Shown: positions 1 through 11,818 of the stretch, in pieces
Numbering within the stretch: position 1 is the first letter of the stretch
Layout of the letters: every line of letters begins with the position of its first letter
DNA from: Sphagnum magellanicum
Taxonomy: Eukaryota > Streptophyta > Sphagnopsida > Sphagnales > Sphagnaceae
NCBI GenBank assembly: GCA_021904315.1
Contig: CM038916.1
Span: 8,025,065 to 8,089,064 of the forward strand
Direction of reading: 5' to 3'
DNA length: 64,000 nt
Notes under the pieces: model-generated
Told to the model about the DNA's origin: nothing
Seen by the model: the letters and a program-made list of their open reading frames with translations, nothing else
The model's database searches: none
Made by a program: the position numbers and the translations under genes

Positions 1-1209
1 GACCTATCAAAAGGTTTGAACACCTTTTGTCGTTTACTTATATAGTTTTCTCGTTGATGTTTTCGTTTCTCTTTTAATTTCATTGTTGATTTATGAAAAT
101 GACTTGCATCACATTATATATGATGATACCACCAACTGCACAATCCAAATAAATCACATGTTAGATTATAGTCCTAAAATTATTTAAAGCAAATAATAAA
201 ATAATGCAAATGTAAAATTGTTTTGCAGTTGTGCATATTTATATTTTATGAGTAATCATAATCCATAATCACTAAAATATCCAGATTCCATAGAAGTGGT
301 TTCTTAATTATATGTATAGTTATAAGCTATATAATTACTTGGAAAATATTTTAATTAATTCATATTAAATAAGATTATTCATTTTTCTTGCAATTATAAT
401 TATGATCCATAACACATTTTTCCCAAAAAAATTAAATTTCATCAAAGACAAAATATATGTTTTGCATGTAATCGTTTAATATGATTTCTTTCATTTTTTT
501 GGGTGTGATATATAATCCTTTGAAAATTATAATTTTTTTTTGAAATTAATTCCAAATTCTTTACTTCACATTTGAAATTGTTTAAAAATTATTTTAAAAA
601 ACTCATTCAATTTTTTTATATTTTTATTTAAATATGTGTACATCATGATTACTAAACCAAAATACGACATTGACATTATTTTATTAATTATCAATTTTTG
701 TTTAAGATGTGAAATTATTTGAAAATTACACTCAAATATTCTATTTTACTATTGATGTTTATGTTTCACTTACATATTCAATTTTGTAAGATTATTTTGA
801 TTTTATAAAAAGATTCAATGTTGTAAGATTTTAAGAATCTTATTTTCAAATATCAATATTAATTTTACTGTTTTCAACCTTTATTTTTCTGGGTATATTA
901 AAATAAATTAGTTAACATTAATTACCACATAACATATTTGAATATAGTATAACTATAATGATTTTCCTTTTAACTTTTAAAAATGACTTATAATATTTGT
1001 GCATATTTATATAAAATTATATCGTATTACATGTATTTGTGATATTTGCATGAATATATATTTTTAAATTGCCAAAAGAATAGAATTCAACTCGGGATTT
1101 GAACCCAGAAAAAATGCACCCAATTTGCACATCAAGTTGAAAGAAGATTGGTGATACCAATCATATGAATTGCACATAGTGCATATTAGTTTCAATATAA
1201 CATTCTAGT

Positions 1210-1985
1210 ATTTTCAAACTTGCACATTTAATTTAAAGATATATATATATATATATATATATCAATCAATTTTGTCATTTATTGTGATTCATATATTTTT
1301 AATTTTATTGATTTTATGTTCAAAGTTGAAACATATGTGTAACAATTTGAGACTATGTGTAAACCCTAAAGAATAATTTGTTCTATATTAGTAATGATAA
1401 TGCCATAAATTGTACAATACAAATTCCAAGTACATATAAAAAATTTGTGTTCATGGAATTCAATAAAAAATGTTATAATTCAAACTTGCACATTGAATTT
1501 GATTTTGTCATTTTGTATTTTGATGTTTATATTTATATTTCTATTGATTTTAAGTTTAAATACATGTGCAACAATTAAAAATATATGTAAACCTTGAATA
1601 AAAAACTTGTGTTATATTGAAAATGATGATGTCATAAATTGTACAATCAATTACCAAGTACATATGGAAAATTTGTTTTCACGCAATTCAATAAAAAATT
1701 ATAATTCACATTTAATTTGAAGATATATCTATACACACACATTATGATATTTTATCAATTGATTTTGTCATATTATATTTTGATGTTTATATTAAAAAAT
1801 TTATTGATTTTATGTTTAAAGTTTAAATGCATGTGCTACCATTTGAAAATATATGTAAACTTTAAAAAATAACTTATGTTATATCGAAAATGATGATGTC
1901 ATAAATTGTATAATGCAAATTCCAAATAAAATTTGGATAAAATTATGTTCACACAATTCAATAAAAAACATTATAAAATTATTTT
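1210..1985. repeat. Degenerate tandem repeat, unit about 230-270 bp, about 3 copies
   Basis: The block containing ATGTGTAAACC, then a TTRTRTTATAT-like stretch, then GATGTCATAAATTGTACAAT recurs near 1354, 1584 and 1852. The accompanying TTTTGTCAT and TTGATGTTTATAT blocks recur in the same order. Copies differ by many substitutions and small indels, so the array is old. No coding capacity is seen. Confidence 0.6.
1239..1262. repeat. (AT)12 microsatellite
   Basis: Uninterrupted alternating AT for about 24 bases, inside the first copy of the larger degenerate repeat. Confidence 0.9.
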
Positions 1986-2150
1986 ATTTCCAACAAATTA
2001 TTGATAATATTTTAATATATTTGAATGTATAATGTTGATGCATATTAGGTTTCATGCATGTAAAGTTTTTCTTTCCATCAATTTAGAATTTTTAGTTGTT
2101 TCCATTCATAGCCAAAACAATTGAGAAAAGACCAAGAAGATTCAAACTCC

Positions 2151-3300
2151 ATCATAAAAAAGGCGGGTTTGAATGCAGCTACAAGTGCAGGACAGATCTA
2201 GAATCGCTTCTGGCAAAGTCATAGAAACAAATTGAGCCCGAGCAGGAAGATTGAATACAGGAGGACAAAAGAATGGAACAAGCGGTAGCACAAAGATGCT
2301 TCATGATCTTGCAGACACAGCATCAACCTTACAAAGCGGGACAAGTGAAGAAAGTAAAGAAACCTGAAGTGGTAGTAAAGAGGAATAGTGTCAGGGAGAG
2401 AGAGAGAGCTCACACAGATCTTTCTCAGAAGATGTAGAGATGCTCAGCAATGACAGAGCCACAATTACGGCAGCAGTAGGGGAACAACAATTGCTTCACC
2501 CTGAGACGATGAGGAAGATGGTTTAGACACTCTGGCGTGAGTAATCCAGGCAAGGAACTAGAAGAAACAGATCGCAGACACAAAAAAGGGCGTTCGCCGC
2601 AAAGCTGAAATGATAAAAACATGACAAGAAGGAAGTGAACAAGGCATTATGGTTCAAGGAGGAACAATATTAAAAACACAAGAAGGCTGACAAGGCTGTG
2701 CAAGAAAGCAAGCACACAAAAGAACATTTGTACCCTACAACAGAACATAGAGGCTCCCTTGTGTTCACAAACAGAACTAATAGCAAAATGGGGAGGAGCT
2801 GAAGGCTGGAGTTGCAAACCATGACAGAAAGGAGGAAAATCAAATAAGCATAATAACAAAACTAAAAAATGAAAAAAAACAAAAGAACTTCTGTGTGAGA
2901 TGAGAAAGCATACTTGAGTTCTATGCATTTAATGAGGCACAATAATGCATTTTCCGGAGATAATGATCAGACACTAAAAAGAAAGCACTTAAAAACTTAT
3001 TTAGAAAGGAGGACAGAAGACAAAACAAATGGGTAGAATTTTACCACAAGTGTCACATTCAAAAAATGAGCATATGTCTACTCATTTATAGTTTTTCTTA
3101 AACCTTTTTGACTTCTAATATTTTTAATAGATTCAAAGCACCATAAGACGTATAACAGTTTCTAGATGTAACACCCTGAAAAAGCTTTTGGTGAATTTAA
3201 GAATATGAAGGGAATTAAACACCCTATGGCTTTCCAATATCCACCTTTCTAACTTCCATTTGAATGTGTATAAAAGAATGACAAAAATAACATAGAACTA
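2151..3300. other. Intergenic DNA, no confident gene
   Basis: Base composition is more balanced than to the left, and several minus-strand frames stay open for 60-90 codons (2219-2928). Their translations look low-complexity (Leu/Phe/Cys-rich) and match no family I recognise. They may be UTR, intron or pseudogene remains. A TATAAAAG box lies at 3269-3276, just before the next region. Confidence 0.4.
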
Positions 3301-3325
3301 ATCTAAATTTTACTTTTTTGCAATC

Positions 3326-5016
3326 ATGGCTTCAAGTTCCTCAAGTAGACTTGATTCTGTATTGCAAAATCTAATAGCAAAATCTGCACTTCAATTTCCT
3401 GTGTTAGCAACAAACAAAACATCAGTACCGCCAACAAAAAAACAATGGTGTGCTACCACAGGTCAAGAAACACTTTTGGACAACTGTGGATGCTGAGAAT
3501 TCCAAAGCAAACAACAATTTGAAAGCTACGGACAATTGAAGGAGTTCATCGACGGATGGGTGCAGAAGAAGACAATGTTTCTGTCAACCCACAACAACTA
3601 CTTGCCATGCCCAAGTATTCTACATACAAAACGCCAATCCTAAGTTAGGACCAAACTTTTTGATATTGATGTTAACAACAATAGAGTTCCATGATAGGTG
3701 CACACATTCCTGTTGACCGAGAGTTGAATCATTGATCAAACCATTGAAAGACTCATTTCCCAGCTAGTGTCAACTTCAAAGGTTGGGCTAATTTACGCTA
3801 ATCACTATTATACACCATTTTGCACTCACACATCAGGCACAATTAACTTTCATACCTAGGTGGAACAGCAAGTCAAGAAAACACTAGAATCTTCAAATAT
3901 AATGTTGAACAATATAGAACCCAACTTAACAAGATAATTGCAAATATAATAGCTACTTTCCATGTATATTTCAATTTAACAATACGTGTTAAGTCTAACA
4001 TCAAAATAGCATGAAAATTTCAGGTCATGCTTTTATTCTTATGGATGTTTTGAATGTCAACTACGAACAAGATGACATTCATCTCAACAAACGAGATGCA
4101 TACAGTCTCATCCGTCAAGAAATACAATCCACGTACAAGGGAACTTTGAGTCCATACCATCTTAAACGTATGTACTTTGAGTTTGACAAAAAGAATGATA
4201 TGGCATCTTATCTTTCTTTGTCCTACCAAGTCATGGAGAATGTTCTTCAAGAGTTGGATGCAGTTGTGAAAGATGAATCTGCATCTTTCACTATCTCTCC
4301 TCAAAAGGTGGAATTTCCTGCAAAGAAATCAATGATCAACCAACAAGTTTCATTGGCAAATCAAGTGCTTAAAAGTCCAAAAGTTGATGCCCAACATGTT
4401 CCAGAAATAGTTGAGCTTGATGATTTTGACACTGAAGAAACAGAAGTTGCAAAAAGAGAACCTTTGAAACGTTTAAAGAAAACATTGTTTTCACCTGAAG
4501 CAATTGAAGAAGAGAACAAACAAGGAATTGAAAGTCACGAAGAGGACAGCCACGCCAGTCCAAAGAAAAACCGTGGTCGACCTCTTGGATCAAAAAACAA
4601 CAAAAAAAATCCAGCTGTCAATAATGTTGTGCAGAAACGCAATGTGCGTACAAAAAAGGGAGAAACCTCTTGAACATCCAACAGCATTTTGTGTATAGCG
4701 TTAGATGTGAGAACAATAATAAAGTATACATTGGACAGAGTGTTAATCCATACAAACGATTCAAAGAACACACATGCGAAGACCACCCAAGAAAATGAAA
4801 CATGACATTGATATGAGCAAAACAACCAATCTAACTTTTAAGTTGAAAATTTTGTATTCCAATATGCATAAGTATAAGGTTGATAGAGTGGAAAACCATT
4901 ACATTCAATATTTTGATAGTACCTCTAGAATAGGCTATAATAACCTTAAAGGAAAACCTACATCATACAAAAAATATTGGTATTTGAAAAGGAACAATAT
5001 GCTATGTAAATGTTGA
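3326..5016 (+). pseudogene. Fossil GIY-YIG nuclease ORF with AT-hook-like motif (virus-like or mobile-element origin)
   Basis: A TATAAAAG box (3269-3276) precedes a short open stretch opening MASSSSSRLDSVL. From about 4011 a longer frame encodes an unrecognised acidic/basic N-terminal region, an AT-hook-like motif RGRPLGSKNNKK (4572-4604), and then a GIY-YIG domain at about 4687-5013. The domain shows FVYSVRCENNNKVYIGQ, an Arg and a His downstream (KRFKEH), then a Glu in VENHYIQYF and GYNNLKGKP, which is the family order Y-YIG-R-H-E-GYN. The copy is broken, with a few interruptions, so it is scored as a fossil. GIY-YIG domains with GRPxGSKN-type basic motifs occur in nucleocytoplasmic large DNA viruses; the domain also occurs in Penelope-like retroelements. 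No reverse transcriptase or capsid gene is visible beside it, so the source is open. The GIY-YIG call is firm; the viral origin is inference. Confidence 0.65.
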
Positions 5017-7333
5017 AGTTATATGTTATGATTTTCAAACCACAAGAGAAAAAACCTTGCCTTCATTGTATCCTTTGCATTATTCTTCATAGGGGCATTA
5101 ACTATCCAATGTCCAGCATCTGTGGATCCAACCATTCACACAAAGCATCCATGTTTAGATCCTTGGTGACAGAGATGTGTTCATGCCCACTACATAAATG
5201 ACTGTTAACCTAGTAGAGGTTTGAGCATAATGAAAGCCACACATCTCTTCAGCCTACTCTGTCTTGCCAAATTGTTTTCATTTGATTTAAGCATTCACAC
5301 CTTTCTAACAGACTGCCATTGCCCATACCTTGTCACACTGGAAGGTTTTGCTGTCTGCTTCATTAAGTACATCGATTTTAGCTGGAACCTTGCTGGAAAG
5401 CTCATTTTCCTTTTTTTGCCACTCATCAGGTGACAACCGTTTATACTGCACATAGGACAAAGTCACATGAGAACTCCCAAGAGATGTAAGCAGGACCAAA
5501 TGTTGTCAGCTTAAGGTTCCATTCGGTCCTTCATCCAAGGAAGGACACCACCACAATATATTTGTGAGATTGGGTATGACAACTAGGATTCTCAAGACAC
5601 CCATTTGTCAAGATGCAAAACCATGCAGACTAATCCATTTCTATTGAAAGGAAATTAAGTGTTTTGTGCCCACCTTGTCAGAGTTTGTGAGCGTTGTGAC
5701 AGATATAGGAATTGATTTGTTAAGAAGAAAGATTACGTCTCCTTATGATGTCTTCATTTTGCTTCCTTCTTCCGCAATGTCAATGGGTCTGTATACATGG
5801 ACATTCCAACAGTTCAATTCTTACACAGAAAGTGAGTCACCCCTTCACCTACTAAAACTCCCAAGTGCCAACATGCATGAACACATTGTGATCTCCATCT
5901 AGGAAATTGTTAGAGTTCTTCAACCACTAATACAAATACCACGTGTTCTGTTCAACTTATTCTGGGACTGCACAGCGTGTTTAACGGATTTCGAGTATGA
6001 CAGTCCCAAATTATCCAAAGGTCCCTAAAAGACACAAGGACCAGAATGGCTCCATCAAAACAACAAGATGATTCTAGTCTTGGCAATACTGATTTGAGGG
6101 CTGAAAGAGAGTAGAAAACATTGCAAGAGGATAAAAGAAAGGAATGTAGACATAACCTGCAAATCATCCTCACTTCACCTGAATACAAGTAAGCAAAATC
6201 GCAAAACTGTGAGCTCTTCTTCAAAACATCAGGTCCAATTCACTAGAAATGTAGAAATATACTTGCTTGTTGTTGCCATATGACCAACTGGCCTAACCCA
6301 GAGATAGAATCCAACACTAGGTGGCAATAAAGACATGCAATTTGGTACCTGCACTCAGAAGCTGATAGTTTTGCACATTGTCTAATTAAGGGTAAAACCT
6401 AGCCCAATTTGGTTAACCCTAATTATATCCATCTGCAAGAGGGTTATGCAGACATTACATGACAAAGATAAGAACAGTAGTCAAGATCATGGGTCAATTT
6501 AAACTCCAGCCTGACAGTGCAGATACTTGAGGTTAATCTTGCATTTGGTTGGGTTGACTTACCATGCTCCTCTCCTATTCCATGGAAATAGAACCATTCA
6601 ATGGTGGCATATAGGTCATTCTTTAACCCCTTAAAGGCACCTTTCTGGAGCGTATAGGTGTCAAACCACCGGCATTCCATTCCCCTTTATCATCCTTCAT
6701 GTGCTTAAAGAACATGATTGCTACTGCCACAGGACAAAACAAAACAAAAAGGTTTCTCAGCCCAAATGCTTCAAGCATTTTCAAGGAAACCCAAATCATT
6801 CAAAGTTGGTTATCAAGTTTGAAAATAGTTGTCCAGAAGACAACTATTATGGGATTGCAGAGTAAATTAAGAAATGGCCTTTCAGATATGTTTGATGAAG
6901 AAATATCAACATGATTGCAGATCATTTCATTTCAGCTCACCTTGGTCAAGCACACATCTAAGACAAAGGCTTGGAAAGGAAAACATCAAAGGTTGAAAAA
7001 AGGCAAGGTGCAAGACAGCCTAGAGGAAGCTTTAGCAACTGCATGCTTCATAACATGCTCCACCATGAAGAACAAATATTGATCAGCAGATAAGAACAAA
7101 ATTGAATTGCAGTGAACACATATATGGCAGCAATCAAACAGCAAACATTGATGACAATACCTTACACAACTGGACACTACTGCTCCTGCAAACAGAAAAC
7201 ATAACAAGAGATGCTTAAATCTGAAATAGCTGGAGAAAAGAGACGTGGATTGTATGAACACACTGAAGCATGAAGTCCAAAATCCTAGAGATTACAAGAA
7301 GAACAAGGAAAAAGAACAATATGGAGACCTTAC
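5017..7333. other. Region with possible minus-strand exon remains, no confident gene
   Basis: Several minus-strand segments look protein-like and are flanked by possible splice sites: about 5305-5480 (YVQYKRLSPDEWQKKENEL and following), 6563-6680 (ends at a good GTAAGT donor) and about 6660-6740 (hydrophobic PVAVAIMFFKHM). They lie where the 3' exons of the PGAP1-like gene would be expected, but I cannot match them to that family with confidence. The GIY-YIG fossil to the left ends near 5016. Nothing else is recognised. Confidence 0.3.
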
Positions 7334-8962
7334 CTGCTTTTTGTAAAGTGTAGAAACAAGTGACCATAGTGACAAAGACGTCCATCCATCCTGGGGGTTG
7401 TAGAACTGGCCAACTGCCATAGATGCTGCAGGTGGGGGCCTTCCGTAAACACTCTGCAGTTTTTCAGCAAGAAATCCATATCAACAACTGTGATGCATGC
7501 TATTTCATAACAAATAGCACATACATGACATGCCACAATTTGAGGAAATGGTGTCAGCTTGTAGAACATCACTTGTAGAAGATGTAGAACATTGGAACTT
7601 TGCAAGACAATGTCTCTTGTTTATGTCTACTTTTGCCCAATCAGCAGGCTTCCCAACTGAGGTGTTTTGAGATGCTTGCACCCAAAAAATCCTGCAAAAA
7701 AACTGTACTGTCGTGTTTTTTTGTCTTCAGAATCTTGAAATGTGAGCCTGCTGAAAAGGATTGGGACAAGGCCATACCGGATGCGGTGCAACAGAAACAG
7801 TCAAAAATTTGAATCCTGCTAATTCTCTTGGTCTCAGCCGTAACACTCCTGAAGGGGAAGGGTGCTCTGTCTGGCCTCCTGGTTCATATGAAAGACCATA
7901 CCATCAGCCATAACTTTTAGACCTCACTTTAGGGAAAGCACACCTAAGGTAAAAGACACCACCCAAACTAAGAGAGATGATGTATATGTCCAAAGGTTTG
8001 AGACATGCTACAACTAACTAATCTGAGGTGCTTGTAACAGCATTCAGCAGCTAATTGTTGCTGGTTAAGCAAGAGACTCAGCTTCAATTAGTTGCATGAT
8101 CAGCCTGGTTAAGCAGGAGCACCTGACGCTCACTGGGACCAGAAGGAAGTTGGGCTATCCTCATGGTCACCTCAACTACTTGGTCCAAAACAGCCTTGTC
8201 ACCTTGCTGGGCTTTCTCAGTCCACAAGTGCACACGCACTCCAACACATGGTGCCAGGTTTGTAACTAGAATGAACCAATCGTCACTTTTTGCCTGATCA
8301 TGCAAAATGCAAAAGAATTAGAGCAATATGCAACCTAAATTTGCATTGGTCAAACAATCCCAATTTGGTGGCAGTACCATTCATCACACAAGCTTCCACC
8401 ACTACCTAATTCACAGCAGTGCCATTCCTACAATGCTCGTGTCATCTGAAGCATTTGTGAGCCAGGGTTCTGCCTATCCTTTTATCACCTTTCCAAATTA
8501 GTGCTGAAAAAATGGAATGCAATAATGTACACACCAGCTTTTCAATATCTAACCATCGGCGCCTTCCATCCATAGCCAGTACAGTCATGGTAGTAGAGTA
8601 AATGTAAAGGTCAGTCCCTGGGGTCTCTCTGTCCCAGTGAACACTCCTCATCTGACATCTGCTATTCACTGCTGGGTTAGCACCAGTACGAGGTAATGAA
8701 AAAAAATGGCTGCATAAACAGGAATTCACTTTTTCTGATGTGTGTCACAAAAACCAGAGAAAACGTAGTCACCTCTTCTGACATGACTTCCAGCTTTAGA
8801 AGACAGAGAGACAGTTGCAGTTGTATCACTGGTAAGAAGCCAATCAAAGGTCTGTGGCAATGCACTGCGCAAATTGGACACAAATACAGCCATCCTTCTT
8901 TGTGGACTCTTTATCTGCTGCCCAGTGTCACCATCTATTAACTGTAGCAGTGTGTGAGCTAC
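7334..8962 (-). pseudogene. PGAP1-like: PGAP1-like GPI inositol-deacylase, internal exons only (gene fragment)
   Basis: Five consecutive minus-strand segments read like the central part of plant PGAP1 (At3g27325-type), an ER membrane enzyme that removes the acyl chain from GPI inositol. In gene order: 8830-8962 (VAHTLLQLIDGDTGQ, then RMAVFVSNLRSALPQTFDW); about 8535-8672 (TDLYIYSTTMTVLAMDGRRR, then WLDIEKL); 8123-8293 (DDWFILVTNLAPCVGVRVHL); 7778-7885 (EPGGQTEHPS, then FKFLTVSVAPHP); 7334-7453 (GRPPPAASMAVGQFYNP). Most edges carry AG/GT, but the 7885 edge has no good acceptor AG in the right frame. The N-terminal lipase part with its GHSMGG-type serine motif is not seen upstream before the R1 repeat begins near 9928, and the C-terminal membrane segments are not recognised downstream. 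I therefore call it a truncated pseudogene. The family match is from memory and is strong in motif order. Confidence 0.7.
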
Positions 8963-9385
8963 CTGCAGACCAGAGTGGGACCCAAGTTCATCTCCCAAGC
9001 AGAGAACCTCATATCTAAAACCATGCTTGCAGGTCCCCATCCTGTATCAAAGGAACTATTGATACAAGGCAAAAACACCCACAGAATCAATAGCAGTTAC
9101 TCCTCAAACAGCTTAGGAGAAGCTCCTTAGTTCAGTACCAACTGCCCTAGGAGGTTTCATATTTACCTGATGGTAATAGCCCCATCACTAGTTCAGATAC
9201 TAGTGCACTAGATGATAGCAGCATCCATTGGATGTGACATATTCTGTTCTGCATCATGATAGACTAGAGGTGCAGTGAGAGCAAGAGAAACGCATACTGT
9301 CGACAACAACGCAAAATACAAAACCGAGGCATGGAAAAGCTATTAAGCTATTTAAACCAGAAAAAAGAAGAGCAAGAAGAAGTAA

Positions 9386-9511
9386 CTGATGGAGCGTGCA
9401 ACTGACAGTGTCCTTGTTGGAAGGAAAGCCAAAGTGGAGCCCCACCAATTTTGCCAATTTTGCCAGCGGCGGATCTCCCACCTCAGGATCCTCCTCCATG
9501 CCTCCCAACAT
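9386..9511 (-). CDS. Hypothetical short exon/ORF, uncertain
   Basis: A minus-strand frame opening at 9511 encodes MLGGMEEDPEVGDPPLAKLA and continues to about CTLHQ before becoming low-complexity. Its composition looks protein-like and it could be a first exon, but no good donor site follows and it resembles no part of PGAP1 that I know. Low confidence. Confidence 0.2.
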
Positions 9512-9651
9512 CACAGCCTCTAAGATACAGCTACATCACGGACTCCTCTTTACTACAAAGCACCATAAAAACACAAAAACCGACATTCTCCTTTGGATTT
9601 GTCGCCCACCATCGCTGGGTTACTTCCTCTTGCTATCTCTCCTCTCTCCCT

Positions 9652-9786
9652 CTTCCGGGCTCTCGCTGTGTGCGTGGGACAAAGAGAAACGGAAAGCTTC
9701 CGGGCTCTCGCTATGTGCGTGGGACAAAGAGAAACGGAAAGCTTCCGGGCTCTCGCTATGTGCGTGGGACAAAGAGAAACGGAAGG
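9652..9786. repeat. 45-bp tandem repeat, 3 copies
   Basis: The unit starting CTTCCGGGCTCTCGCT occurs at 9652, 9697 and 9742 with at most one base difference between copies. The unit length is a multiple of three, so every frame on both strands stays open through it. This explains the overlapping open frames here, so they are not taken as genes. Confidence 0.95.
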
Positions 9787-9927
9787 CGGGAGTACTACTT
9801 GGCCGTTGGCAAGTAGATAATTAATTAACTGGCAAGGAGTTATTTCACTTTGAAGGTGTTTTAAATGATGCCACGTGGCGGCCTGAAAATTTAGATTGCG
9901 TTTTGAGGCCTCAGGCCTACCTCCACT

Positions 9928-11464
9928 AACAAAATTTATTTGTCCATTGCTACACTTAGTAAATGGAGATTTGAACACATAATAGGATCATATAATGTCC
10001 CCCTTTACCATTTTATGAAATAATCGGCTACATGTATGAGCTTTACAATATTCATTTAACTACATAACATTCCATCTTTTTTATATATTTCTCTCTTTTT
10101 CTCCCCCCCTTTCCTATTTTGTTGTTAAACATAGGATAGCAGTCTTGTTCTACCTTGGAGTTTTGCTTCACTCTATTTATCTGGCCTACTATATTGGAGT
10201 TTGGAAGTTTTAAAAGCCCTCAGTTCAGCCCAACAACCTTTGTTTTGTTTTGTTTTTTCGAAAACCATTCTAATTAAGAAATTTATGAGGAAGAAAATCT
10301 TGTTTTTCAAGAGTGGGGCTATTGTGGTTGTCTGCATCCAGGTATGTATATGTCATGATCAACAATGGAGGTTGTTGACCAGTGTTTTTTTTGTGAACAT
10401 CACCACCCACTAACTTAGTTGGACTTCAAAAGCTTGGACACTTTACACTTGGCGATGAAGCTATATTTCCAAATTCCTGCAATCTGAAAGGCAATCATCA
10501 TTATAAACCTTGTTTGATATGATCAAAATTCATCAAAACTAAAACAAAATTTCAATAAAAACATAATGAAAACAAACTATGCAAACATGTATTTCATCAA
10601 ATATATATTATTCATTTGTATGTCAAAAAATGAAAATTCGAAACCAAAAGAATATTATGCACAACTAATAATATTTTCCAACCAAATTCATCACATTCAA
10701 ATTATTTATAACAATCAAATTAAACAAAATTATGAAAAAAATTACAAAACTAAATGAAATCAAACACTAAAACAAATTATTGTTATTTTCAATAAGCCAA
10801 AAAATAAACTATAATTCATGCAATTGAAATGAATTAAGATACATATTCGAGAATTAATTTCCTTGCATTCCTAAATGAAAAAAATTACAATTATAATTTA
10901 TATTATTTCCCTTGGAATTTATTCAAATCACTTCAAGTTATCTAACAATAACATTTATCAAAACCAATATAACTTTTCAATAAAAATACAATGAAAAAAA
11001 TCAATAGAAAGACATACCTATTTAGTAAATAATTTATTCTATATCTATAAAAAATAAAAAAACACAAAAAAATCCTATACATACATATATATACACACAA
11101 ATATATACATACACACTTCCACACAAATAAACCTACATATAATGTATGCACATATACATACATACAAATGACAGAACCATATATGGGCAGGGCCTGCGTG
11201 TTTGCGATGCCTTGTTTTCTTCTCCCCTAGAACTTCCTAGAAAGATTGTGCCATGATTGGCAACAGAATACGTGTTTTACCAATTTTGCGCCATCACTCA
11301 TTTGTCTTGGACACAAGTTCATTTTCTTCTCATAATTGAAGACAGAGTTTGCTATTTAACGATGATTGGTAAACATGCTTTACTCATTACATCTAGGCTC
11401 CATCATTGTGACAATTCTTGTTTTGCTAATTGCTTGTTTGCTTATTTCACCCAGTGTCCTTGTG
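9928..11464. repeat. R1: 1.5-kb AT-rich long repeat, copy 1 (start of duplicated unit 1)
   Basis: This stretch is almost the same as 37311-38849 (R2), and its first 0.3 kb is repeated again at 52277-52582 (R3). It has no convincing gene. It includes a pyrimidine-rich segment (CTCTCTTTTTCTCCCCCC) and a run of short ATATACATAC-type repeats near 11080-11165. Its right end is the L1 target site TAGCTTTATTGCAGA (11465-11479). Confidence 0.9.
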
Positions 11465-11479
11465 TAGCTTTATTGCAGA

Positions 11480-11736
11480 AGAAAACCCCAGAAGGGGAAG
11501 GAGGCAGCAGCCCCATCATTCATTAAAGAAATTCAGGAAGTACAAAGGGGGCAAGAAGTGTCACACAATGGTGGCACAATCATCCCCAAAGATGCCTAAA
11601 TGACACCATTCCGCCCTAAGGGCCTGATCAATCCTAGCCTGAATACTAGGTTTTTAGGTGGACCGAAGAGAGTTGATGGTCTTCCAAGTGGCCATCCCAA
11701 CTTCAACAATAGCCACCCAAGCTTGTTAAAGATTCT
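11480..11736 (-). mobile_element. L1-A (minus-strand LINE), 3' terminal piece
   Basis: It matches the 3' end of L1-B (38865-39120), including the end of the ORF2 frame. It abuts the target-site sequence at 11465-11479. No poly(A) tail is visible at the L1/target junction. The match stops near 11736, where the plus-strand LINE begins. About 2.2 kb of L1-A, corresponding to L1-B 39120-41305, is absent between here and 20868. Confidence 0.8.
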
Positions 11737-11818
11737 GTTTTGATCACCTAAGAGCATGCCCCAAGTGCAACGAGTGGCATGGGGGAGATCCTAGACGATG
11801 ACCTAAGAACGCTTTTCG

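Larger units (their letters stand above)
1..2150. other. AT-rich intergenic DNA
   Basis: Very AT-rich sequence with no open reading frame that resembles a protein. It contains the degenerate repeat and (AT)n tract listed separately. No gene is visible. Confidence 0.7.

Noticed and set aside
1094-1106. GGGTTCAAATCCC on the minus strand, like a tRNA T-loop/B box
   Set aside because: No acceptor stem, anticodon arm or A box can be folded around it; at most a SINE scrap.
1361-1368. CCCTAAAG as telomere-like repeat
   Set aside because: A single unit only; no array.
2219-2928. Three minus-strand open frames of 64-93 codons
   Set aside because: Low-complexity Leu/Phe-rich translations with no family likeness and no splice structure.
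9396-9978. Overlapping open frames of up to 142 codons on both strands
   Set aside because: They stay open because of the 45-bp repeat, not because of coding selection.
10201-11163. Open frames within R1 (and the same in R2)
   Set aside because: They are AT-rich, differ in length between the copies and resemble no protein.
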